Assembly: GCA_963513935.1 (NCBI GenBank)
Contig: OY740777.1
Location: forward strand, 17,021,271 to 17,085,270
DNA: 64,000 bases
Direction of reading: 5' to 3'
From: Aphrophora alni
Taxonomy: Eukaryota > Arthropoda > Insecta > Hemiptera > Aphrophoridae
Shown here: one piece after another, positions 1 to 12,638 of the stretch
Numbering within the stretch: position 1 is the stretch's first letter
Layout of the letters: the number at the start of each line of letters is the position of its first letter
Notes under the pieces: generated by a model
The model's input: the letters and a program-made list of their open reading frames with translations, nothing else
The model's database searches: none
What the model was told of the DNA's origin: nothing
Made by a program: the position numbers and the translations under genes

Positions 1-36
1 GCAAGCCTCGTACGTCAACATTTTTCTCTCGTTTAA

Positions 37-880
37 AAAAGTGCCACTTTGCTCACTAGTTGCACAAATAACTATTTTTTAAACAATACAGATAGAGCTA
101 CAAAGCTTTGCACATTGTTGATGGACACCAAAACCTATTTTTGTACGTATTCAGTGGACTACTACCTTTCCAGGAGGACGGTCCGCAAAGAGTAAGTAGG
201 AAATCTTAAATGGGAGCATAGGTCGAGTTATACATCGAATTAAAGGCCTTTATTAGTTGAACACAATGCCGCAAACGCGATCTAAAAAGCTTCACCCTAG
301 CTAAAATAGCGTGGGTTTAAAGTTCATATTAAATCAAACAAGGAAAATGGATTACCATGATAGGCATAAGAGATAAAGTTGTTTGTAATTGATAGTGGGT
401 AATCCCGCAAACAGGAAACATACTTGCTTTAGGAAGTTGTTATTTGCGGCATTGTACTCTACTAATAAAGACCTATAATTTGATGTGCATAATCAACCTA
501 TGCTTACATTTTCAATTTTCTTTTGACTCCTTGAGGACCATTCCCCATTGAAGGTAAAAAGCCAGTGAGCAGTCTAAAAAATAGTTTTTGAGCCAGATAT
601 TGATTTGCAAAGTTTTCATTTCATAACATCTACCTAGTAAACACTGTTTTCAATATACCTGACGTTGTAGCTAATATGAATTTAAACCCTCGCTATTTTA
701 GCTAGGGTGAACCTTTTGAGGTCGGGTTTGCTGCATTGTGTTCTACCCACAAAGCCCTTTAATTCGATGTACAACTCGACTTATGCTCTAATTTAAGATT
801 TTACGTACTAAAATAGGTTTTACTGTCCATTAACAATGTGCAAAACTTTGTAGCTCTATCTGTAATGGTTAAATATATTT
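37..880. repeat. Complex foldback (inverted-repeat) element
   Basis: The outer arm at about 78-345 is the diverged reverse complement of about 660-875; both contain a version of 'agatagagctacaaag' and of 'gctagggtgaa'. A third segment at about 440-600 is a second inverted copy of 40-260 (shared 'cacaatgccgcaaa'-type core, and 'gtgagca' next to 'aaaaaatagt'). The block is therefore nested inverted copies, typical of foldback DNA transposons or a MITE inserted into a relative. No transposase is visible and no clear target duplication was found. Confidence 0.6.
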
Positions 881-1539
881 GGCCGTTCCGGGACTTATTT
901 AACATGCTGTATAGAGTTTTAACAGCTTTCTATTGGTGTAAATATCATTGTCCTAAAGTCGGTGTGTATAACTGTTATAGATCTTGAAAGTTGACGAAAT
1001 TCTACCGTTCGTCGACGCTCGGACCAGCTGTTTAGAGTTCTGCAATTATTCCATCGATCATTAGACGTGTTAATATTCATTTTAGAAACATATGGTAAAT
1101 ACAAAGATTAAAGTTTGAAAAGTTTCCTTTCCAACGGTATAAAGTTTATTAAGATTGGATGACAATTAGTGGGTCAAATATTAGAATGTATAGTACTGCA
1201 CGCTACTTGTAAAAGTACTTCAGAATACTGCAGTACTTACAGTAGAGGGGTTAAGTCAAGAATTAGTCCACAAATAAATTGGTCAATGTTTTCAATCGAT
1301 ATTTCGGTTTTATTGTTTTTTTTTATAGGTCTGTAAGAAGTCACTTTATACTTCATTGTGAAAAACGTTCTTGGTGAAACAAACTTCTCTGTCAAGGAGT
1401 AGTTTGCCTTGTTCTGTACCATCTACGAGTCTGGCAATAAGGTCTTCTCATCTTTTCCCAAGGTAGAAACCATCGTAAAGTTGTCCGTGTCTAAAATCAG
1501 GTTCTGTCAAATATATGACAACCATATCCAGAGTAAACT
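881..1539. other. No gene recognised
   Basis: AT-rich sequence with only short chance reading frames. I see no splice-supported exon, RNA gene or clear repeat here. Confidence 0.5.
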
Positions 1540-1665
1540 ATTACAAAAAACCCCGCAAAATTGTCCTTGTCAGGTCACACGGTTACGTTCTATATACACT
1601 ATTGATCCTCTGACCCAATGCTTTCAAATGAGAATATCCCCATCTCTGTAGGTTGAATTGGCGCG
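1540..1665 (+). repeat. Left flank copy of a repeat bracketing the satellite
   Basis: This segment resembles 8930-9057 in the same orientation: an 'attgatc' step, then 'gctttc', then a 'gagaa-atccccA-ctc-gtag' block in the same order. The 160-bp satellite lies between the two copies. They could be two copies of one dispersed element or the ends of a larger element containing the array. Confidence 0.45.
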
Positions 1666-1699
1666 GAGAAATTCTTTAACCCATAAAGATAGGTTAGGC

Positions 1700-4600
1700 C
1701 TAGCATAGAAACAATTTGTGTTTTAAACTTGATTTTCTAATTTTACAAACTTATTTAGTTACCATAGAAACCAAAGAGTAATTAATACTTAAAACAGCTA
1801 ATTAGATCCATTACTTTTATAATATAGCACACACAAAAGTAAAGCCTAGCATGGACCAATGTGAAACAATTTGCAAAGTGTTTTAAACTTGATTTTCTGA
1901 TTTTACAAACTTATTTAGTTACCATAGCAATCAAAGAGTAATTAATACTTAAAACAGCTAATTAGATCCATTACTTTTATAATACAGCACACACAAAAGT
2001 AAAGCCTAGCATGGACCAATGTGAAACAATTTGCAAAGTGTTTTAAACTTGATTTTCTGATTTTACAAACTTATTTAGTTACCATAGCAATCAAAGAGTA
2101 ATTAATACTTAAAACAGCTAATTAGATCCATTACTTTTATAATACAGCACACACAAAAGTAAAGCCTAGCATGGACCAATGTGAAACAATTTGCAAAGTG
2201 TTTTAAACTTGATTTTCTGATTTTACAAACTTATTTAGTTACCATAGCAACCAAAGAGTAATGAATACTTCAAACAGCTAATTAGATCCATTACTTTTAT
2301 AATACAGCACACACAAAAGTAAAGCCTAGCATGGACCAATGTGAAACAATTTGCAAAGTGTTTTAAACTTTATTTTCTGATTTTATAATCAAATTTAGTT
2401 ACCATAGCAATCAAAGAGTAATTAATACTTAAAACAGCTAATTAGTTCCATTACTTTTATAATACAGCACACACAAAAGTAAAGCCTAACATAGAACAAT
2501 GTGAAACAATTTGCAAAGTGTTTTAAACTTTATTTTCTGATTTTATAATCAAATTTAGTTACCATAGCAATCAAAGAGTAATTGAATACTTAAAATAGCT
2601 AATTAGATCCATTACTTTTATAATACAGCACACACAAAAGTTAGGCTTAACATTTACCAATGTGAAACAATTTGCAAAGTGTTTTAAACTTTATTTTCTG
2701 ATTTTATAATCAAATTTAGTTACCATAGCAATCAAAGAGTAATTGAATACTTAAAATAGCTAATTAGATCCATTACTTTTATAATACAGCACACACAAAA
2801 GTTAGGCTTAACATTTACCAATGTGAAACAATTTGCAAAGTGTTTTAAACTTTATTTTCTGATTTTATAATCAAATTTAGTTACCATAGCAATCAAAGAG
2901 TAAATGAATACTTAAAACAGGTAATTAGATCCATTACTTTTATAATACAGCACACACAAAAGTAAAGCCTAGCATGGACCAATGTGAAACAATTTGCAAA
3001 GTGTTTTAAACTTTATTTTCTGATTTTATAATCAAATTTAGTTACCATAGCAACCAAAGAGTAATTAATACTTAAAACAGCTAATTAGATCCATTACTTT
3101 TATAATACAGCACACACAAAGTAAAGCATAGCATAGACCAATGTGAAACAATTTGCAAAGTGTTTTAAACTTTATTTTCTGATTTTATAATCAAATTTAG
3201 TTACCATAGCAATCAAAGAGTAATTAATACTTAAAACAGGTAATTAGTTCCATTACTTTTATAATACAGCACACACAAAAGTAAAGCCTAGCATGGACCA
3301 ATGTGAAACAATTTGCAAAGTGTTTTAAACTTTATTTTCTGATTTTATAATCAAATTTAGTTACCATAGCAATCAAAGAGTAAATGAATACTTAAAACAG
3401 CTAATTAGATCCATTACTTTTATAATACAGCACACACAAAAGTAAAGCCTAACATAGACCAATGTGAAACAATTTGCAAAGTGTTTTAAACTTTATTTTC
3501 TGATTTTATAATCAAATTTAGTTACCATAGCAATCAAAGAGTAAATGAATACTTAAAACAGCTAATTAGATCCATTACTTTTATAATACAGCACACACAA
3601 AAGTAAAGCCTAGCATAGACCAATGTGAAACAATTTGCAAAGTGTTTTAAACTTTATTTTCTGATTTTATAATCAAATTTAGTTACCATAGCAATCAAAG
3701 AGTAAATGAATACTTCAAACAGCTAATTAGATCCATTACTTTTATAATACAGCACACACAAAAGTAAAGCCTAACATAGACCAATGTGAAACAATTTGCA
3801 AAGTGTTTTAAACTTTATTTTCTGATTTTATAATCAAATTTAGTTACCATAGCAATCAAAGAGTAAATGAATACTTAAAACAGCTAATTAGATTCATTAC
3901 TTTTATAATACAGCACACACAAAAGTTAGGCTTAACATTTACCAATGTGAAACAATTTGCAAAGTGTTTTAAACTTTATTTTCTGATTTTATAATCAAAT
4001 TTAGTTATCATAGAAACCAAAGAGTAATTAATACTTAAAACAGCTAATTAGATCCATTACTTTTATAATACAGCACACACAAAAGTAAAGCCTAGCATGG
4101 ACCAATGTGAAACAATTTGCAAAGTGTTTTAAACTTTATTTTCTGATTTTATAATCAAATTTAGTTACCATAGAAACCAAAGAGTAATTAATACTTAAAA
4201 CAGCTAATTAGATCCATTACTTTTATAATACAGCACACACAAAAGTTAGGCTTAACATTTACCAATGTGAAACAATTTGCAAAGTGTTTTAAACTTTATT
4301 TTCTGATTTTATAATCAAATTTAGTTATCATAGCAATCAAAGAGTAATTGAATACTTAAAATAGCTAATTAGATCCATTACTTTTATAATACAGCACACA
4401 CAAAAGTTAGGCTTAACATTTACCAATGTGAAACAATTTGCAAAGTGTTTTAAACTTTATTTTCTGATTTTATAATCAAATTTAGTTACCATAGCAATCA
4501 AAGAGTAAATGAATACTTAAAACAGCTAATTAGATCCATTACTTTTATAATACAGAACACACAAAAGTAAAGCCTAGCATGGACCAATGTGAAACAATTT

Positions 4601-7600
4601 GCAAAGTGTTTTAAACTTTATTTTCTGATTTTATAATCAAATTTAGTTACCATAGCAATCAAAGAGTAATTGAATACTTAAAACAGCTAATTAGATCCAT
4701 TACTTTTATAATACAGCATACACAAAAGTTAGGCTTAACATTTACCAATGTGAAACAATTTGCAAAGTGTTTTAAACTTTATTTTCTGATTTTATAATCA
4801 AATTTAGTTACCATAGCAATCAAAGAGTAAATGAATACTTAAAACAGGTAATTAGATCCATTACTTTTATAATACAGAACACACAAAAGTAAAGCCTAGC
4901 ATAGACCAATGTGAAACAATTTGCAAAGTGTTTTAAACTTTATTTTCTGATTTTATAATCAAATTTAGTTACCATAGCAATCAAAGAGTAAATGAATACT
5001 TAAAACAGGTAATTAGATCCATTACTTTTATAATACAGAACACACAAAAGTAAAGCCTAGCATAGACCAATGTGAAACAATTTGCAAAGTGTTTTAAACT
5101 TTATTTTCTGATTTTATAATCAAATTTAGTTACCATAGCAATCAAAGAGTAAATGAATACTTAAAACAGGTAATTAGATCCATTACTTTTATAATACAGA
5201 ACACACAAAAGTAAAGCCTAGCATAGACCAATGTGAAACAATTTGCAAAGTGTTTTAAACTTTATTTTCTGATTTTATAATCAAATTTAGTTACCATAGC
5301 AATCAAAGAGTAAATGAATACTTAAAACAGGTAATTAGATCCATTACTTTTATAATACAGAACACACAAAAGTAAAGCCTAGCATAGACCAATGTGAAAC
5401 AATTTGCAAAGTGTTTTAAACTTTATTTTCTGATTTTATAATCAAATTTAGTTACCATAGCAATCAAAGAGTAAATGAATACTTAAAACAGGTAATTAGA
5501 TCCATTACTTTTATAATACAGAACACACAAAAGTAAAGCCTAGCATAGACCAATGTGAAACAATTTGCAAAGTGTTTTAAACTTTATTTTCTGATTTTAT
5601 AATCAAATTTAGTTACCATAGCAATCAAAGAGTAAATGAATACTTAAAACAGGTAATTAGATCCATTACTTTTATAATACAGAACACACAAAAGTAAAGC
5701 CTAGCATAGACCAATGTGAAACAATTTGCAAAGTGTTTTAAACTTTATTTTCTGATTTTATAATCAAATTTAGTTACCATAGCAATCAAAGAGTAAATGA
5801 ATACTTAAAACAGCTAATTAGATCCATTACTTTTATAATACAGCACACACAAAAGTAAAGCCTAACATAGACCAATGTGAAACAATTTGCAAAGTGTTTT
5901 AAACTTTATTTTCTGATTTTATAATCAAATTTAGTTACCATAGCAATCAAAGAGTAAATGAATACTTAAAACAGCTAATTAGATCCATTACTTTTATAAT
6001 ACAGCACACACAAAAGTAAAGCCTAACATAGACCAATGTGAAACAATTTGCAAAGTGTTTTAAACTTTATTTTCTGATTTTATAATCAAATTTAGTTACC
6101 ATAGCAATCAAAAAGTAATTGAATACTTAAAACAGCTAATTAGATCCATTACTTTTATAATACAGCACACACAAAAGTAAAGCCTAGCATAGACCAATGT
6201 GAAACAATTTGCAAAGTGTTTTAAACTTTATTTTCTGATTTTATAATCAAATTTAGTTACCATAGCAACCAAAGAGTAATGAATACTTCAAACAGCTAAG
6301 TAGATCCATTACTTTTATAATATAGCACACACAAAAGTAAAGCCTAGCATAGAACAATGTGAAACAATTTGCAAAGTGTTTTAAACTTTATTTTCTGATT
6401 TTATAATCAAATTTAGTTACCATAGCAACCAAAGAGTAATGAATACTTCAAACAGCTAAGTAGATCCATTACTTTTATAATACAGCACACACAAAAGTAA
6501 AGCCTAGCATAGACCAATGTGAAACAATTCGCAAAGTGTTTTAAACTTTATTTTCTGATTTTATAATCAAATTTAGTTACCATAGCAACCAAAGAGTAAT
6601 GAATACTTCAAACAGCTAAGTAGATCCATTACTTTTATAATACAGCACACACAAAAGTAAAGCCTAGCATAGACCAATGTGAAACAATTTGCAAAGTGTT
6701 TTAAACTTTATTTTCTGATTTTATAATCAAATTTAGTTACCATAGCAATCAAAGAGTAATTGAATACAGCTAATTAGATCCATTACTTTTATAATATAGC
6801 ACACACAAAAGTTAGGCTTAACATTTACCAATGTGAAACAATTTGCAAAGTGTTTTAAACTTTATTTTCTGATTTTATAATCAAATTTAGTTACCATTGC
6901 AATCAAAGAGTAATTGAATACTTAAAATAGCTAATTAGATCCATTACTTTTATAATACAGCACACACAAAAGTTAGGCTTAACATTTACCAATGTGAAAC
7001 AATTTGCAAAGTGTTTTAAACTTTATTTTCTGATTTTATAATCAAATTTAGTTACCATTGCAATCAAAGAGTAATTGAATACTTAAAACAGCTAATTAGA
7101 TCCATTACTTTTATAATACAGCACACACAAAAGTTAGGCTTAACATTTACCAATGTGAAACAATTTGCAAAGTGTTTTAAACTTTATTTTCTGATTTTAT
7201 AATCAAATTTAGTTACCATAGCAATCAAAGAGTAATTGAATACTTAAAACAGCTAATTAGATCCATTACTTTTATAATACAGCACACACAAAAGTTAGGC
7301 TTAACATTTAACAATGTGAAACAATTTGCAAAGTGTTTTAAACTTTATTTTCTGATTTTATAATCAAATTTAGTTACCATAGCAATCAAAGAGTAATTGA
7401 ATACAGCTAATTAGATCCATTACTTTTATAATATAGCACACACAAAATTTAAGCCTAACATAGACCAATGTGAAACAATTTGCAAAGTGTTTTAAACTTT
7501 ATTTTCTGATTTTATAATCAAATTTAGTTACCATAGCAATCAAAGAGTAATTGAATACTTAAAACAGCTAATTAGATCCATTCATTTTATAATACAGCTC

Positions 7601-8340
7601 ACACAAAAGTTAGGCCTAGCATAGACCAATGTGAAAAATTCGCAAAGTGTTTTAAACTTTATTTTCTGATTTTATAATCAAATTTAGTTACCATAGCAAT
7701 CAAAGAGTAATTGAATACTTAAAATAGCTAATTAGATCCATTACTTTTATAATACAGCACACACAAAAGTTAGGCTTAACATTTACCAATGTGAAACAAT
7801 TTGCAAAGTGTTTTAAACGTTATTTTCTGATTTTATAATCAAATTTAGTTACCATTGCAATCAAAGAGTAATTGAATACTTAAAATAGCTAATTAGATCC
7901 ATTACTTTTATAATACAGCACACACAAAAGTTAGGCTTAACATTTACCAATGTGAAACAATTTGCAAAGTGTTTTAAACTTTATTTTCTGATTTTATAAT
8001 CAAATTTAGTTACCATTGCAATCAAAGAGTAATTGAATACTTAAAATAGCTAATTAGATCCATTACTTTTATAATACAGCACACACAAAAGTTAGGCTTA
8101 ACATTTACCAATGTGAAACAATTTGCAAAGTGTTTTAAACTTTATTTTCTGATTTTATAATCAAATTTAGTTACCATTGCAATCAAAGAGTAATTGAATA
8201 CTTAAAATAGCTAATTAGATCCATTACTTTTATAATACAGCACACACAAAAGTAAAGCATAGCATAGACCAACGTGAAACAATTCTGTAAGTGTTTTAAA
8301 CTTGATTTCTGATTTTACAAACAAATTTAGTTACCATAGA
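1700..8340. repeat. Satellite array, 160-bp unit, about 41 copies
   Basis: The unit recurs every 160 bp (for example 'ttttacaaac' at 1741, 1901 and 2061). Its landmarks are 'caatttgcaaagtgtttt', 'tagttaccatag', 'attagatccattactttt' and 'cagcacacacaaaag'. Two subtypes alternate in blocks: one reads 'agtaaagcctagcat', the other 'agttaggcttaacattt'. About six adjacent units at 4830-5800 share 'acaggtaatt' and 'cagaacacac' and look almost identical, which indicates recent local homogenisation. The first few units and the last unit share the variant 'gatttt(c)tgattttacaaac', so the outer units are the most diverged. No coding capacity. Confidence 0.95.
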
Positions 8341-8574
8341 AACCAATATACATAGATTCCTGGGACTACTGATTCATAAAATGTATTAATTAATAGTGAT
8401 TGTGTTGTGATTTATACCACAATAGTTAAAATTAATTAACTATGAAGTAAAATTAATATTTCATAATGTTTTGCAAATAATGGCAAAATGTTCCTTCATT
8501 TAAAACAATGGGCCATTAGAACTCCAGAAATAGCCATTAATTTGGGTTGTAACGAATAACCAACTAAGAAAATA

Positions 8575-8745
8575 TGGGTATGTGAGAAAGTTTGTGCAAT
8601 ATTTTTGCATTGATTTTAGTTTGACTATGTATAAGAGTTTGAGAAAGTTAGTGCAATATTTTTCGTAGATTTTTTTAGTTTTAATATATATATATATATA
8701 TGGGTATGTGAGAAAGTTTGTGCTATAGTTTTGCATTGGTTACTA
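8575..8745. repeat. Short direct repeats around a TA microsatellite
   Basis: Three degenerate copies of a unit containing 'tgagaaagttWgtgc' followed by 'aatatttttgcatt'-like sequence occur at about 8580, 8640 and 8704. A short (TA)n tract lies between the second and third. No gene is supported. Confidence 0.6.
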
Positions 8746-8929
8746 GTTTGAGTCTGAAAACGTTATAAAAACAAATAATAATTGAACTTTTACTTTAATA
8801 AAAATAGTAGATTATTTAAATACGCAGCATAACCGTTGTTGTACGTATACAGTTATTATTATTTTCGTGACGATTTTTTTCCTTTCACCACATCTATTTA
8901 ACAGCACCAAAAAAATTGCCTACGGACGT

Positions 8930-9057
8930 AAAGAAGTATTCACTTCAAAAACTCTACAAAAGTGTCCTCGTAAACTTGGTTAGGTAAACATTGTCACATT
9001 AGATATTGATCATCAGACCGTAAGCTTTCCAACGAGAACATCCCCAGCTCCGTAGAG
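8930..9057 (+). repeat. Right flank copy of the repeat bracketing the satellite
   Basis: Homologous in direct orientation to 1540-1665 (shared 'attgatc', 'gctttc' and 'atccccA-ctc-gtag' blocks). From here to 9690 the sequence is AT-rich with no gene seen. Confidence 0.45.
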
Positions 9058-9539
9058 CACTATAGAGCTTTAGTGAATATACTTAGTGTCTACTGAATTA
9101 TATTATTGCTTAAATTATTATTGTAGTGTAAAATTCTTATTTAAACATTATTTTTTGTGTTTTTGTCGGATCAATTTTTATTTGTGTCAGCTTGTTAAAT
9201 TTATCTCTCAATTTTAAAAGTAATAATATTACACTGTCATACATTGTATTAATGTCACACCAAAAAATATAAATAAATCACTGGCTAATGATAGTATTTA
9301 TTTGATTTGTTTTTTATCAACATCTTTATTTATTTATTTAATTAGCACAGTTGAACTTAGCTTTTGTTGTTTTGTTATCAATTTCCTGATAAAGCTCCTA
9401 ATGACCTTGATAACATGACTCAAATATTTCCTCTTTGTTTAGACTTATCAGTAGAACAATAACTTTTTTTTAGATTAAGTACGATTCCTGATCCGTGTAA
9501 TTTGTATGACACTCAAACACGTGTCAACTATTTTGATCA

Positions 9540-9690
9540 TTGAGTGAGCGTGTTTCCCGGTTATTAACGCCTTTTTTTTAAAAATTGATTTTTCTAATAG
9601 CGTCAGGGTCGGAAAAGAACAAGATTTGGTCAAAAGAGAACTGATAGGTAAGAGGAATTTCACCTAAGACTAAATGAAACAAGTTGATGG
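9540..9690 (+). repeat. Dispersed repeat family B, copy 1 (partial)
   Basis: Contains the family core: 'aatagcgtcagggtcgg', then 'aaaagaacaaga', a 'ttggtcaaRagaga' step, 'gatagg' and a 'cctaagactaaatga' end. The same order of blocks recurs at least nine more times in this window on both strands. No coding capacity; class unknown. Confidence 0.65.
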
Positions 9691-10590
9691 GACCATTGTG
9701 GTACTTACCCAGCCGCATCATATAATACAAACACATCTTCTAAATGTAAAGACCAAAAGTTGACCACTTGGGCTTTGTAGAAAATATTAAATTGTATTGC
9801 TAGATCAAGCTACTACCTAATATATTTTAGACCTCAAAATAGTGTTTATCAGTACCTTCTTAATGTCGGCGAAGTCCTTACAGTCTTCGCAGATGTATCC
9901 ATATCTTAACTAGTGCTGTGTCCGTTAACGGGTAACAGCTAACCGTGAACGTTGACCATCGTCAACGCTCAACGCAGTTGACGAAGAAGTGCATTAACTG
10001 CTAACGTTGATTAAATGCTTAGTGCTTGCAGGTGACGCATCAGTGGTTGTTTGTTAGCGCCAGCGGCCCACTCGATGCGCGCGCACCCAGCTACACGTAC
10101 GCCTCTCAGTCGTCTGTTAGTTTAGTTGAGCAACTAAAGCTAATCAATTAACGTCAACGTTTATTCATCAACGAATCAACGTATATTTCTGCTGTAGCAT
10201 ATACTATTTTACTATTTTACACGTGCACATTGAACAAAGACGCTTGGTCTTCTGTTCTGTCTGGCAGGTTAACGTTAGCAGTTTTTTTTCAACAGCTAAT
10301 CACGCTCAACGTTAACTGGTGTTGACGTTGACCGTTGTTAGCGTTAATGTCCAACACTAATCTTAACATACCCACCATGTCAGTTTCACGACTTTGGCGA
10401 GTCTACTAGGAGTATGTCAAGGACCCTCCACTCGCTACGCTCCTGTAGGATCTCGATACACATTTTCTTAAGATACGATTGTTCGAAATTATATTTTAAA
10501 CCACAACGTCGCTAATTGTCATCGTAGAGAGGTGTTGTTGGTACCATTGAATGCAGAATTTAAACCTTCAAGTTGTTACCTAATTTAGTG
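9690..10590 (+). repeat. Dispersed repeat family A, copy interrupted by a hAT MITE
   Basis: The sequence on both sides of 9911-10359 matches uninterrupted relatives at about 32255-32560 and 40130-40450. Shared blocks are a 'taatacaa' region, 'ctaaatgtaa', 'cttgggc-ttgta', 'tcgctacgctc-tgt', and near the end 'tgtcatcgtagaga' plus 'ttggtaccattg'. No protein is recognised. Confidence 0.6.
9911..10359. mobile_element. Non-autonomous hAT-type transposon (MITE), 449 bp
   Basis: The ends are imperfect terminal inverted repeats: left 'tagtgctgtgtccgttaac', right (as reverse complement) 'tagtgttggacattaacg'. They extend inward through repeated 'aacgtt(g)a' words. The element is flanked by a perfect 8-bp direct duplication, 'atcttaac', at 9903-9910 and 10360-10367. 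An 8-bp duplication and a TAGTGnTG terminus are hallmarks of the hAT superfamily. There is no transposase frame. It sits inside a family A repeat, so the insertion is younger than that repeat. Confidence 0.88.
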
Positions 10591-10799
10591 TGTTATAAAT
10601 TGAGCAACACACGAGATATTACCAAAAAAAACTATTTAAAATAGCCGCCAAATTTATTTTGTAATTTTTAAATCAATTTGTCTGAATTTTAAAAGGGTAC
10701 GACAATCGTGATTAAACACAACGACGAGCGAACGGCATTTCGAGAACTACTCGCTCAAAAAACGGAAATTGGAAATTGGGTGTATAAAAAATGTAAAAG

Positions 10800-10990
10800 C
10801 CCCCCTTGAATAATCTAATAGCGTCAGAATATGAAAGAAATAATTTGGCTAAGAGAAACCTAATAGGAAAGATGAAAGAAAGAGATCTAACCCATGACGA
10901 CATAAAATAAGGTGTAGATCCAGTTAAGTTACCTCGGAATTGCCAATCACGTATTTACTATCCGAAGGTTGTTTTTGTAGGACTGGTCGT
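10800..10990 (+). repeat. Dispersed repeat family B, copy 2
   Basis: Carries 'ctaatagcgtcag', a diverged '-gaaagaa-aa-ttggctaagaga' step, 'aggaaagatgaaaga', 'gatctaaccca', 'ggtgtagatcca', then 'cctcggaattgccaatc'. This copy preserves the downstream half that copy 1 lacks. Confidence 0.65.
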
Positions 10991-11687
10991 TACGACGTTC
11001 CTTAGTGAAACATCCACTCGTTTCGCTCACGTCTAAAGAAAACTTTGTAGTTGTTACTTCTTACATATTGGATTGTTAACGCCCTTCCCTTTCCTTATCC
11101 AAGGTCATCGATTTAAAGTTTATATCTAATCAGTTGTGCTTTGTTTTATGGTTTTTTTATAATCTTTTTCGACCATCTTAGATTTGAGTCAATTTATTTA
11201 ACGACGACACGGTAATATGAGACAATTTAAAATTGTTTTTCAAGGCTAAGTTTCATAATTTATTTTTTTAAACACGAACTTTTGAAGTTTAACTTTTTCT
11301 AAAATACTGCCAAAGACAAATTTATTGTTCTTAACTATTTGTGACGTATCCACACGTCTTGGATGTGTTGTTTTGTTTCCATTACACATTCAAACCGGTT
11401 TTGTTGAACATTATCAACTGAAATGGCGTGAAATAAATAGTCATGAAAAACAGGTTCATGAATTAGATGTTAAGTACAGTAAAAATTTAAAATATTAAAC
11501 AAAAGTTTTAATTCAAAGGGCCACACAAAGCCGATTTAACGTGAATAGTTGTAGACAGAAAAAAAATGATCACGAAAATCACTTAATACCTGGAAAACCC
11601 TCTCTTACGTACGCACACTCACAGACAGCTGCCTAATTAGTGAGTCACTACAAACTCTTTTGATAGACAACTTCTTAATAATTGTTA
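10991..11687. other. No gene recognised
   Basis: AT-rich sequence with no long frame, no convincing exon and no clear repeat, apart from a short 'tcgctcacgtct' patch similar to family A interiors. Confidence 0.45.
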
Positions 11688-12157
11688 GTAATACCAATGA
11701 CTACATAAATACTATAAGACACGACATAGGATAGGGAAATAGTCTACGCTTTACGGGTGCTGTTCGTCACAAGTTTGACACACAGCTATCAGAAAGCGCT
11801 AGCAGCAGGTGCTTGACTGTACGCATCCCACTTGGTTGAGACTGTACAACTGTTGACCTCTCTCTCACAAACCTTCTCACTTACTTCCGTCAGCATAGTC
11901 AGTGTTGTCAGTTCGTGCGCTGAGATAAGCGATTCTCGACCTTCCCTCGCATCTCTGGTCCCATATGTGGCATCAGTGCGTTTTCTCTTACCCGCCTGAA
12001 ACATTGTTTGACCGTAGAGCCACCTAGCGCCAGTCACATCAACTTCAGATTCTCTAGCAGAGCGACCTAGCGGGTATTGGACAACTCAAGAATAAGCGTA
12101 GAATATTTAACATGGCCATGTCGTGTCTTATAGTATTTATGTAGTCATTGGTAATAC
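11688..12157. mobile_element. TIR element with GC-richer cargo
   Basis: About 40 bp at 11688-11727 ('accaatgactacataaata', 'ctataagacacgacat') recur as a near-perfect reverse complement at 12118-12157. The ~390 bp between the arms is clearly GC-richer and CpG-richer than the surroundings, with words such as 'agcgctagcagcag' and 'gccacctagcgccag'. It contains one 82-codon minus-strand frame that I do not recognise. The arms suggest a non-autonomous DNA transposon; the cargo may be captured host sequence. No target duplication could be assigned. Confidence 0.6.
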
Positions 12158-12355
12158 CTACTGAATTTGAATACAGTATTCATAAAATTTGTTTCATAAG
12201 GACTCCAAACAAGCCATTGTTAAAACATGAGGAAGAAATAATATGAATAAATCAAGTAGAATAGTAAAGAATGTTGAATTATATTTGTCATGTGATTGAT
12301 AAAACAGTATTGAATAATTACATAAACGAAGAAAATGTTATCTAACATGTCCTAA

Positions 12356-12359
<4 letters not shown>

Positions 12360-12402
<43 letters not shown>
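12360..12402. repeat. (TA)n microsatellite
   Basis: An uninterrupted TA dinucleotide tract of about 21 units. Confidence 0.95.
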
Positions 12403-12403
<1 letters not shown>

Positions 12404-12638
12404 CATAATTACATTCAAACATTGTAAAAAAGCACAAAGCACTAAAAACTACACCTTGCTTCCTTTTTGAACTGATACCTCGTACAAAACAGTGATTCAA
12501 TCGATACAGTATTAGCAACAAAAAACATTATGACCTATTAGCATTTTGATATGTTAAAGGAACATAAATTATTAGTATGATTTTAAAAAAAAACAACATA
12601 CAGGGCAACATCTTATAAACTTTAGACTAATAGTAGTA

